This document shows, piece by piece, positions 6,806 to 12,510 of a stretch of 12,510 bases of DNA. The DNA is from Flavobacteriia bacterium (lineage in GTDB: Bacteria > Bacteroidota > Bacteroidia > Flavobacteriales > Flavobacteriaceae). The stretch is from positions 1 through 12,510 of the forward strand of contig DAOUPQ010000038.1 of assembly GCA_030626085.1 (NCBI GenBank). The letters are read 5' to 3'. Each line of letters opens with the position of its first letter. Within the stretch, counting starts at the first letter, position 1. The notes below the pieces were generated by a model, which saw nothing but the letters and a program-made list of their open reading frames with translations, ran no database searches and was not told where the DNA came from. The position numbers were made by a program, and so were the translations under genes.

Positions 6806-6971
6806 ATTATTTTATATTTTCACAAAAAACTTATTCTAACATTGAGAGTGATAAATCTGAACTTACTCTATCATAACTATTAAAATTAATTTATCATTTT
6901 CAATACCCAATAAAATAACTTTTGATATGGTAACTCAAAAAGACATAATTTAAAAGAGAATATTAATTTGA
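6806..6971. other. Spacer between convergent AlkD-like and ATPase genes
   Basis: This 166-bp AT-rich spacer holds no ORF of note. There is a weak inverted repeat, AGAGT (6845-6849) with ACTCT (6865-6869), and a wider 8-bp pair, TGATAAAT (6849-6856) with ATTTATCA (6889-6896). Neither is convincing as a terminator, though one would be expected between convergent genes. Confidence 0.4.
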
Positions 6972-8135
6972 TTATTCTAAAGGAATTTTATTTAAGCTAT
7001 TCCAACCAATTAGGTTTCCGTTAGGCAATTTATCATCATCATCACCATTATAAACTAAGTAAGTATTATTTGTTTTACTTTTTGATAATTTATTCCAGTA
7101 GTTTAAATTTTTAAAAAAATCTTTTGTATAAGTTTTACTAGATTTTATTTCTATTGGTATTAGTTTTTCTGCGGTTTCAATAATGCAATCTATTTCTTTT
7201 CCGTGTTTATCTCTCCAAAAATAAAAATTGGGTATTTGGGCATTATTTAACTTAGATTTTAATAGTTCGGTTAAAATAAAATTTTCAAAAAGATTCCCTC
7301 TAATATGGTGTATTTCTAATTGTTCAACCGATTTTATTCGCAATAAATTACAAGCTAATCCTGTATCATAAAAATAAATTTTAGGTCTTTTTACTAAGCG
7401 TTTATTAAAATTTTTATGATGAGGTTGTAGAAGATATACTATATAACTTGCCTCTAATATGGATAACCAACTTTTGACAGTATTTAAAGTAACCCCTGTA
7501 TCTGTCGCTAATGAATCTAAATTTAATATTTGACCTATTCTACCAGCGCATAATTGTAAAAACCTGTTAAAAGTACTTAAATTTCCGATATTTTTTATTG
7601 TTCTTACATCTCTTTCAACATAGGTTTGTATATAATCTGAATAAAAAATCTCAACAGGAATATTTTTATCATATATCCTTGGGTATGATCCTTTAAAAAT
7701 ATATTCAAAACTATTTTTTATTTTAAATTTTGTAGGTTTTAGTTCTTCTAAAGAAAAAGGTAAAAGTTTTAAAACTGCTGTTCTTCCTGCTAAAGTCTGG
7801 GTTATTCTATCGAGCAGTAAAAAATTTTGAGAACCGGATAAAATAAATTTTATATTGTTGTTATCATCAACAATACCTTGGATAAATGAAAACAATTTTG
7901 GGACATTTTGAACCTCATCTAATATTGCTCCTTTTGGGAACTTAGCTAAAAACCCTTTTGGATCTTCTATAGCTCTTTCTTTTATATTTGGTGTTTCTAA
8001 TAATACATAAGGTAATTTTGAAAAAACTTTTTTTATCAACGTAGTTTTACCCGATTGTCTAGGACCAGTAACCGTAACAACGGGGTAATATGCTGATATT
8101 TCCAGTAGTTTTTGTTGTAAGATTCGATATATCAT
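6972..8135 (-). CDS. AAA-type ATPase with DUF4143 C-terminal domain
   Basis: A 387-residue ATPase of the widespread AAA_14/DUF4143 type. It has Walker A GPRQSGKTT (24-32), Walker B AILDEVQ (70-76), the sensor-like LSGSQN (99-104) and a GR pair (117-118) before LLPFSLEEL. A winged-helix-like segment follows (LDSLATDTGVTLNTVKSWL, about 206-224), then a C-terminal nuclease-like fold with E314, D316 and E329-x-K331 (KHGKEID ... PIEIKSS), resembling a PD-(D/E)xK core. No established function is known to me; these genes are mobile, patchily distributed and often single. The frame stays open to an ATG at 8192, but the family starts near M-I-Y-R, so the ATG at 8135 is chosen; the extra 19 codons would come from the inverted repeat 8151-8197. 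It interrupts an otherwise conserved-looking gene order. Confidence 0.88.
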   Translation of the reverse strand: MIYRILQQKLLEISAYYPVVTVTGPRQSGKTTLIKKVFSKLPYVLLETPNIKERAIEDPKGFLAKFPKGAILDEVQNVPKLFSFIQGIVDDNNNIKFILSGSQNFLLLDRITQTLAGRTAVLKLLPFSLEELKPTKFKIKNSFEYIFKGSYPRIYDKNIPVEIFYSDYIQTYVERDVRTIKNIGNLSTFNRFLQLCAGRIGQILNLDSLATDTGVTLNTVKSWLSILEASYIVYLLQPHHKNFNKRLVKRPKIYFYDTGLACNLLRIKSVEQLEIHHIRGNLFENFILTELLKSKLNNAQIPNFYFWRDKHGKEIDCIIETAEKLIPIEIKSSKTYTKDFFKNLNYWNKLSKSKTNNTYLVYNGDDDDKLPNGNLIGWNSLNKIPLE

Positions 8136-8139
8136 AATA

Positions 8140-8147
8140 CAAATATA
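8140..8147 (-). promoter_or_regulatory. Promoter -7 box for the ATPase gene, almost touching the start codon
   Basis: Reads TATATTTG on the - strand, matching TAnnTTTG, only 4 bp before the ATG at 8135. If used, the transcript would begin at or very near the start codon (leaderless). A TTTG (8161-8164, - strand) lies 13 bp further upstream, closer than the usual -33 spacing. Confidence 0.4.
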
Positions 8148-8150
8148 AAC

Positions 8151-8197
8151 AATTATTGGACAAATTTGCATTTTAATTGCAAACTTGTCCAATAATT
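8151..8197. repeat. 20-bp inverted repeat upstream of the ATPase gene (candidate operator or leader hairpin)
   Basis: Arms 8151-8170 and 8178-8197 are reverse complements at 19 of 20 positions around a 7-bp spacer; each arm holds TTGTCCAATAATT or its complement. The only mismatch (8164/8184) becomes a G-U pair in a - strand transcript. The repeat sits immediately upstream of the predicted ATPase -7 box, so it could be an operator, or an element shared with the divergent methyltransferase gene starting at 8269. Confidence 0.8.
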
Positions 8198-8268
8198 ATA
8201 AAAATAAAATATTTTTTACTTTAATCAAAATTTTCTTTTTACTTTGTTATGGATAGAAATGAGATAAA

Positions 8269-8799
8269 ATGCGAAAATTAAAAAATAGTGAACTGGGAAG
8301 ATTAAATGTTGAGGAATTTAAGAAGGTTGCTAAAATTCCACTGATTGTGATTTTAGATAATATCAGGAGTTTAAATAATATCGGTTCGGTCTTTAGAACA
8401 TCGGATGCTTTTTTAATAGAAAAAATATATCTATGCGGAATTACCGCAAGACCACCACATAAAGAAATTCATAAAACAGCTTTGGGCGCTACAGATTCCG
8501 TTGATTGGGAATATAAGGAAGATACACTTTTACTGATTAAAAGATTAAAAGAAAAAAAGATTAAAGTCATTGCTATTGAGCAGGCTGAAAACAGTATAAA
8601 ATTGCAAAATTTTAAAGTAAATAATAATCAAAAATATGCTGTAATATTTGGCAATGAAGTAAAAGGTGTACAGCAAGAAGTAGTTTCTGCTTCAGATCAA
8701 TGTGTTGAGATTCCGCAATTTGGCACCAAACATTCATTAAATATATCGGTAAGTTGTGGTGTTGTTCTATGGGATATTTTTAAAAAGATCAAATACTAA
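8269..8799 (+). CDS. TrmH/SpoU-family RNA 2'-O-methyltransferase
   Basis: A 176-residue SPOUT methyltransferase that should methylate a ribose 2'-OH in tRNA or rRNA with S-adenosylmethionine, through a deep trefoil knot. The three SpoU motifs are clear: NNIGSVFRTSDAF (36-48, with the catalytic-type R43), IFGNEVKGV (126-134) and IPQFGTKHSLNISVSCGV (148-165, with N158). There is no extra RNA-binding domain apart from a short N-terminal helix, and the length suits a minimal TrmH-like enzyme. The RNA target cannot be read from sequence, so I give no symbol. It is the first gene of a + strand run; HupE/UreJ-like follows after 3 bp. A weak box (TACTTTG, 8240-8246, one base short of TAnnTTTG) lies upstream. 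Confidence 0.9.
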   Translation: MRKLKNSELGRLNVEEFKKVAKIPLIVILDNIRSLNNIGSVFRTSDAFLIEKIYLCGITARPPHKEIHKTALGATDSVDWEYKEDTLLLIKRLKEKKIKVIAIEQAENSIKLQNFKVNNNQKYAVIFGNEVKGVQQEVVSASDQCVEIPQFGTKHSLNISVSCGVVLWDIFKKIKY

Positions 8800-8802
8800 T
8801 TT

Positions 8803-9387
8803 ATGGATGATTTTATATTTTATAATCAGATTGGTTTAAATCATGTACTTGATCTAAAGGCCTATGATCATATCTTATTTTTAATTGTTCTGGTTGTTAT
8901 TTTTGTTTTTAAAGATTGGAAAAAAATACTCTGGATGGTTACTTTTTTTACAATCGGGCATACTTTAACATTGGCTTTATCTGCTTATGGCGTACTAAAA
9001 GTTAAAAGTGATATTGTTGAATTTTTAATTCCCTTAACCATTTTTTTAACTGCGATGGTCAATGTATATTTTTCAAGGAGATTAAATAATAATAATGAAA
9101 GCAGATTTAATTATTTTATTGCTTTTTTCTTTGGATTAATCCACGGATTAGGATTTTCAAACTATTTTAAAATTCTAATAGATAAAGACGAATCAAAATT
9201 ATTACCATTAATTGAATTTGCTTTTGGCATTGAATTAGCACAAATTATTATTGTTTTTATTGTACTTCTTTTGGGTTTTGTTTTTCAAACAATTTTTAAA
9301 GTAAACAAACGTGATTGGATACTTATAATTTCTTCGGCTGTTGCCGGAATAACAATTCCGATGATGGCAGAAAGATTTATTTGGTAA
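8803..9387 (+). CDS. HupE/UreJ-family membrane protein
   Basis: A 194-residue protein with about six hydrophobic segments and the family's histidine and acid motifs: H14 then D22-H23 (YDHILFL), FTIGHTLTL with H53, FFGLIHGLGF with H114, and FGIELAQ with E144. HupE and UreJ proteins are thought to be metal (nickel or cobalt) permeases linked to hydrogenase or urease. No hydrogenase or urease gene is visible here, and Bacteroidota often carry this shorter version alone, so the substrate is open. It lacks a signal peptide and the longer N-terminal domain of some HupE-like proteins. It starts 3 bp after the methyltransferase stop and is almost surely co-transcribed with it. Confidence 0.85.
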   Translation: MDDFIFYNQIGLNHVLDLKAYDHILFLIVLVVIFVFKDWKKILWMVTFFTIGHTLTLALSAYGVLKVKSDIVEFLIPLTIFLTAMVNVYFSRRLNNNNESRFNYFIAFFFGLIHGLGFSNYFKILIDKDESKLLPLIEFAFGIELAQIIIVFIVLLLGFVFQTIFKVNKRDWILIISSAVAGITIPMMAERFIW

Positions 9388-9452
9388 AAGTTTAACATCA
9401 ATTTTCGAAATATTTCACTTAATTTCGTGTCCTATAAGAGAAAAACCGAGGT
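9388..9452 (+). other. Short spacer before the dCMP deaminase gene
   Basis: This 65-bp gap contains a 10-bp palindrome (GAAATATTTC, 9407-9416) and a near-match promoter box TAATTTCG (9420-9427, one mismatch to TAnnTTTG). A secondary promoter for the deaminase-protease pair is possible but weakly supported. Confidence 0.25.
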
Positions 9453-9881
9453 ATGGATAAGAAAAAACAATTGCGATATGATTTAGCCTATATGAGAATG
9501 GCTAAAGAGTGGGCAAAACTATCGTATTGTAAACGCAAACAGGTTGGCGCAATTATTGTAAAAGATAAAATGATAATATCTGATGGATATAACGGTACCC
9601 CAAGCGGATTTGATAATACTTGTGAAGATGAAGCAGGAACAACAAAATGGCACGTTTTACATGCTGAAGCAAACGCAATTTTAAAAGTTGCCAGCTCAAC
9701 TCAATCATGTGAAGGATCTACTTTGTATTTAACTTTATCACCCTGTAAAGAATGTTGTAAATTAATACATCAATCAGGAATTAAAAAAGTAGTTTATTCA
9801 AAGGTATACAGTGATATTTCAGGATTAGAATTTTTAGAAAAAGCAGATATTGAATTGGTTCAATTAGATGATAATGAATAA
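9453..9881 (+). CDS. dCMP deaminase (deoxycytidylate deaminase, ComEB-like)
   Basis: A 142-residue zinc-dependent deaminase that converts dCMP to dUMP, feeding thymidylate synthesis. The zinc and catalytic residues are visible: HAEANAI (H70, proton-shuttling E72) and SPCKEC (C98, C101). The GYNGTPSGF segment (45-53) and the C-terminal YSDISGLEFL (119-128) are characteristic of dCMP deaminases rather than cytidine or tRNA adenosine deaminases. Length is normal. The enzyme is cytosolic and in many bacteria is regulated by dCTP and dTTP, which sequence alone does not show here. The last codons overlap the start of the S41 protease gene, so the two are one transcription unit. Confidence 0.92.
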   Translation: MDKKKQLRYDLAYMRMAKEWAKLSYCKRKQVGAIIVKDKMIISDGYNGTPSGFDNTCEDEAGTTKWHVLHAEANAILKVASSTQSCEGSTLYLTLSPCKECCKLIHQSGIKKVVYSKVYSDISGLEFLEKADIELVQLDDNE

Positions 9882-11469
9882 AAAAACAAAAATATACCTT
9901 CCATTATTTTTGTCATTGGCAGTAGTATTGGGAATTATTATTGGCAGTACTTTAAATTATAAAAAAAGTACAGTTAAGTTTTTTGGAGGCAATACCAAAG
10001 AAAAGAAGATCAAACGATTGATCAATTATATTCAATATGATTATGTTGATGAGGTTGATACGGATAGTTTACTAGATGGTGCTATTAGAGATATTTTAGG
10101 AAAATTAGATCCTCATTCTGTTTATATCCCACCAAAAGAACACGACAGAATCACTGAAACTATGAATGGTAAATTTGTTGGTATAGGCATTCAGTTTAGA
10201 ATGTATAAAGATTCACTTACCGTTATAAAAGTATTAAAAAATGGACCAAGCGAAAAAGTAGGAATTCAAGATGGTGACCGTATTTTAATTGCTAATAATG
10301 ATACTTTATACGGTAAGAATTTAAACAGTGATTATATTATCAGTAAATTAAAAGGAGAACCTAACACACCTGTTGATATTATTGTTTACCGTAAATCGGA
10401 AAATAAAGAAATTCCATTTACAATAAATCGAGGTGAAGTACTTATTGAAAGTTTAGATGCTTCTTATATGATCAATGATAGTTTGGGTTATATAAAGATC
10501 AACAAATTTGCTGCTACAACCTATGATGAATTTAAAACGGCATTAGATGATTTATTAAAAAAAGGTATGCAAAAATTAGTATTGGATCTACGTCAAAACC
10601 CCGGTGGATTTTTACAAGTTGCAACTCAAATAATTGATGAGTTTCTAGAAGATGATAAACTGATAGTTTTTACAAAAAATAAGCGAAATCAAATTGATAA
10701 ATCATTTGCAACTGCAAAAGGAGATTTTGAAAATGGCAGCATTTACGTTTTGATCGATGGAGGTTCAGCTTCAGCCAGTGAGATTCTTGCCGGTGCATTA
10801 CAGGATAATGATAAAGGAATTATCATAGGTAGACGTTCTTTTAGAAAAGGGTTGGTGCAACAAGAAATGGATCTGGGTGATGGTTCGGCTGTTCGCTTAA
10901 CAGTTTCTCGATATTATACACCAACAGGCAGATCAATTCAAAAACCATATGACCACAACGGAAATAAAGATTATTTTAATGATAATGAAAAACGATATTT
11001 TGATGGTGAGTTAGTGAATGCAGATAGTATCAAAGTAAATGATTCTTTAAAATATATTACCCCAAAAGGTAAGGTAGTTTATGGAGGTGGAGGTATAATT
11101 CCGGATGTATTTGTGCCTTTGGACACAACGCTATTTTTGAACAGATTTCACTATAGAAAAATCAATGATTTTGTTTTTGATTATTTTGATTCACACAGGA
11201 TAGATTTTAAAGAAATTTCCTTTGATGAATTTGATCAGAATTTTGATAGTGATAATAAAATATACAATGCTTACTTAAAAAGTATCTCAAATGATTTTCA
11301 TCAAGTAAAAGCCAAAGATCAAGAGGAAAATCTTAAAATATATTTAAAGACACTGTTTGCACAACAACTATTTGATACCAGTGATTATTTTAAAGTAATT
11401 AATCAGGATGATATAATGTTAGAAAAAGTTATGGAAATTGAGAAAAATGGTTTCCCTATACCTCAATAA
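9874..11469 (+). CDS. S41-family C-terminal processing protease (CtpA/Prc type)
   Basis: About 531 residues: an N-terminal membrane anchor (about 9-26), an N-terminal helical region, a PDZ domain (about 100-185, starting KFVGIGIQF), then the S41 serine-lysine protease domain with LRQNPGGFL (241-249), GGSASASEILAGALQD (298-313, catalytic S302) and K327 in RRSFRKGLVQ, exactly 25 residues after S302 as in E. coli Prc (S430/K455). Residue numbers count from the ATG at 9868. It should act in the periplasm, trimming or degrading proteins from their C-termini. Residue 326, normally Gly (FGKG), is Arg here. Two ATGs are possible, 9868 and 9874; the second gives the usual M-N-K-K start and an 8-bp overlap with the deaminase gene. 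A roughly 150-residue C-terminal extension follows the protease core, as in other Bacteroidota members. Confidence 0.92.
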   Translation: MNKKTKIYLPLFLSLAVVLGIIIGSTLNYKKSTVKFFGGNTKEKKIKRLINYIQYDYVDEVDTDSLLDGAIRDILGKLDPHSVYIPPKEHDRITETMNGKFVGIGIQFRMYKDSLTVIKVLKNGPSEKVGIQDGDRILIANNDTLYGKNLNSDYIISKLKGEPNTPVDIIVYRKSENKEIPFTINRGEVLIESLDASYMINDSLGYIKINKFAATTYDEFKTALDDLLKKGMQKLVLDLRQNPGGFLQVATQIIDEFLEDDKLIVFTKNKRNQIDKSFATAKGDFENGSIYVLIDGGSASASEILAGALQDNDKGIIIGRRSFRKGLVQQEMDLGDGSAVRLTVSRYYTPTGRSIQKPYDHNGNKDYFNDNEKRYFDGELVNADSIKVNDSLKYITPKGKVVYGGGGIIPDVFVPLDTTLFLNRFHYRKINDFVFDYFDSHRIDFKEISFDEFDQNFDSDNKIYNAYLKSISNDFHQVKAKDQEENLKIYLKTLFAQQLFDTSDYFKVINQDDIMLEKVMEIEKNGFPIPQ

Positions 11470-11504
11470 TTTCTAAGAGAAAATATCATAGTAATCAAAA
11501 AATA

Positions 11505-11519
11505 TATAACTACGTTATA
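11505..11519. terminator. Weak hairpin between convergent protease and marC genes
   Basis: TATAAC (11505-11510) and GTTATA (11514-11519) form a 6-bp stem with a 3-nt loop in the 55-bp convergent gap. It is AT-rich and short, so it is only a possible terminator. Confidence 0.3.
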
Positions 11520-11524
11520 AGCTT

Positions 11525-12100
11525 TTAGTTAAATAACCCTTGAATATTTGAAGCAAATAATTTTACCGCTATTGCCAAGAGCACAACACCAAAAATCTTT
11601 CTTAGAACTTCAATTCCTGCTTTTCCAATAACTTTTTCAATTTTATCAGAAAACTTTAATACAATATAAACAAATAACAAATTAATAACAATTGCAATAG
11701 CAATATTAATTGTTTCAAATTCAGCTTTAAGAGATAATATTGTTGTTAAACTACCGGCACCGGCTATCAAAGGGAAAGCCAGAGGAACTACACTGGCAGT
11801 TTCAGGCGCTTCATCTTTGTACAATTGAATTCCTAAGATCATTTCCAAAGCTAAAAATAATAAAACAAACGAACCTGCAACAGCAAATGAATTGACATCA
11901 ATACCAATTAAATGTAATATTTTTTCTCCTATGAAAAGAAATAAAACCATAATCACCATAGCAACAATTGATGCCTTTTCTGATTGTATATGACCTACTT
12001 TATTACGAAGTTCAATAATTATTGGAATACTACCAATGATATCAATAACTGCAAATAATATCATTGTTGCAGTCAATATTTCTTTTAAATTAAATTCCAT
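11525..12100 (-). CDS. MarC-family integral membrane protein
   Basis: A 191-residue protein with six predicted membrane helices (about 8-27, 41-61, 70-90, 104-125, 131-150, 165-187). Family features are FAVIDIIGSIPIII in helix 1, the central ALEMILGIQLY and the VVPLAFPLIAGAGSLTTI motif at about 104-121, where P and G residues are conserved. MarC (UPF0056) proteins were once linked to multiple antibiotic resistance, but that role was not upheld, and their function remains unknown. The length matches the family. It is convergent with the S41 protease and divergent from the DUF4382 gene. The ATG start is preceded by a TAnnTTTG box at 12124-12131. Confidence 0.9.
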   Translation of the reverse strand: MEFNLKEILTATMILFAVIDIIGSIPIIIELRNKVGHIQSEKASIVAMVIMVLFLFIGEKILHLIGIDVNSFAVAGSFVLLFLALEMILGIQLYKDEAPETASVVPLAFPLIAGAGSLTTILSLKAEFETINIAIAIVINLLFVYIVLKFSDKIEKVIGKAGIEVLRKIFGVVLLAIAVKLFASNIQGLFN

Positions 12101-12123
12101 AGATCTTAATATTTTTGATTTTG

Positions 12124-12131
12124 CAAATATA
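12124..12131 (-). promoter_or_regulatory. Promoter -7 box for marC, within a short direct repeat
   Basis: Reads TATATTTG on the - strand, matching TAnnTTTG, 23 bp before the marC ATG. It overlaps one copy of the direct repeat TTGCAAATAT (12121-12130 and 12138-12147, 17 bp apart). No clear -33 TTG at the usual spacing. Confidence 0.45.
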
Positions 12132-12185
12132 GAATAATTGCAAATATTTTTGTTAAATGAATTAAATTATGACCAAAATCTTTTC

Positions 12186-12241
12186 TAATTCTTTAAATAA
12201 GATATTACAAAAATCACTTATTTAGAATTATTTTAAATAAG
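12186..12241. repeat. Inverted and direct repeats in the marC-DUF4382 spacer
   Basis: TAATTCT-tt-AAATAAG (12186-12201) and CTTATTTAGAATTA (12217-12230) form a 14-bp inverted repeat with a 2-nt bulge and a 15-nt loop. TTTAAATAAG occurs again directly at 12232-12241, so AAATAAG appears three times, twice forward and once inverted. The genes on both sides point away from it, so a terminator role is unlikely; a regulator-binding region is more plausible. Confidence 0.55.
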
Positions 12242-12276
12242 CCTCATTTGTTACTTTTAAAAAGAAAGTATTAATG

Positions 12277-12284
12277 TAAGTTTG
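12277..12284 (+). promoter_or_regulatory. Possible promoter -7 box for the DUF4382 lipoprotein gene
   Basis: TAAGTTTG matches TAnnTTTG, 52 bp before the ATG at 12337. A TTTG at 12247-12250 is 26 bp upstream, longer than the usual spacing. Confidence 0.4.
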
Positions 12285-12336
12285 GTGCTTGAATCAATAA
12301 ATTAAAAATTAATTATTAATCTTCCATTATTTTAAA

Positions 12337-12510
12337 ATGAAAAAGGTATTAAAAAAAGTATTATTTGTTGCTTTGTTAATTGTTGTATTTACATCTTGTG
12401 ATGATGACAGCATTGAATCAAGTCATGGAACATTAACTGTAAAATTAACGGATGCCCCATTTCCTTTTAACTACGTAACTGAGGCAAAAATTGGTATTGC
12501 AAAAATAGAA
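12337..12510 (+). CDS. DUF4382 lipoprotein, N-terminal part only (runs off the window)
   Basis: The first 58 codons of a gene that continues past the right edge. The N-terminus is a lipoprotein signal peptide: K-rich start, hydrophobic core (about 8-18) and lipobox-like FTSC with C21 as the lipidated residue. Three Asp residues follow the Cys, which resembles the acidic lipoprotein export signal that directs Bacteroidota lipoproteins to the cell surface. The mature part begins GTLTVKLTDAPFPFNYVTEA (31-50), the typical opening of DUF4382, a beta-rich domain of unknown function in secreted bacterial proteins. It was not listed as a complete ORF because the stop lies outside the window; the frame is open to the end. 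Start context (TTTTAAAATG) is A-rich, as usual here. Confidence 0.85.
   Translation, partial: MKKVLKKVLFVALLIVVFTSCDDDSIESSHGTLTVKLTDAPFPFNYVTEAKIGIAKIE

Noticed and set aside
6972..8135. DUF4143 ATPase as part of a toxin-antitoxin or anti-phage system
   Set aside because: No small partner gene, nuclease operon or mobile-element gene is next to it; such ATPases are commonly single genes.
8136..8192. Longer N-terminus of the ATPase starting at 8192
   Set aside because: The extra 19 codons are encoded by the inverted repeat and promoter region, and the family starts near M-I-Y-R at 8135.
1..12510. CRISPR array, transposase, integrase, phage genes or attachment sites
   Set aside because: No regularly spaced repeats, no recombinase or transposase motifs and no tRNA-flanking duplications were seen on either strand.

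Overview
The window looks like a chromosomal segment of a low-GC member of the Bacteroidota, most likely a flavobacterium. The reasons are strong A+T bias in genes and spacers, no Shine-Dalgarno-like motifs before most starts, several TAnnTTTG promoter boxes of the Bacteroidota type, and a gene set typical of that phylum (four-helix 'SRIPW' membrane protein, PAP2 phosphatase next to tatA, HupE/UreJ-like protein, S41 protease next to dCMP deaminase, MarC, DUF4382 lipoprotein). The taxonomic call comes from recall of protein families, not from a search.

Layout. Left block (1-1262, + strand): a small four-helix membrane protein and a PlsC-type acyltransferase, ended by a perfect GC-rich hairpin shared with the convergent gene that follows. 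Second block (1282-3134, - strand): a secreted protein that may hold two DUF302-like domains, then a tatA-PAP2 phosphatase pair in which the second gene begins with TTG one base after the tatA stop. A 272-bp spacer (3135-3406) holds the tatA promoter, an inverted repeat and remnants of a palindromic intergenic repeat. Third block (3407-6805): mutS on the - strand, also with a TTG start, divergent from an AlkD-like HEAT-repeat protein on the + strand; their predicted promoters face each other, so the transcripts' 5' ends would overlap. Fourth block (6972-8197): a stand-alone AAA ATPase of the DUF4143 type on the - strand, with a 20-bp inverted repeat just upstream; it looks like an accessory insertion. 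Fifth block (8269-11469, + strand): TrmH/SpoU RNA methyltransferase, HupE/UreJ-like membrane protein, dCMP deaminase and S41 C-terminal processing protease, tightly packed. Right end: marC on the - strand, a spacer with repeats, and the start of a DUF4382 lipoprotein that runs off the window.

Most of this is conserved housekeeping: DNA repair (MutS, AlkD-like), nucleotide supply (dCMP deaminase), RNA modification (TrmH), envelope functions (PlsC, PAP2, TatA, S41 protease, MarC, lipoprotein). I see no CRISPR array, tRNA, rRNA, transposase, phage gene or clear new multi-gene system. The items most worth a second look are the inverted repeat at the ATPase start, an Asn in place of the expected catalytic Asp in the AlkD-like protein, an Arg next to the catalytic Lys of the S41 protease, the two TTG starts, and the repeat-bearing spacers.
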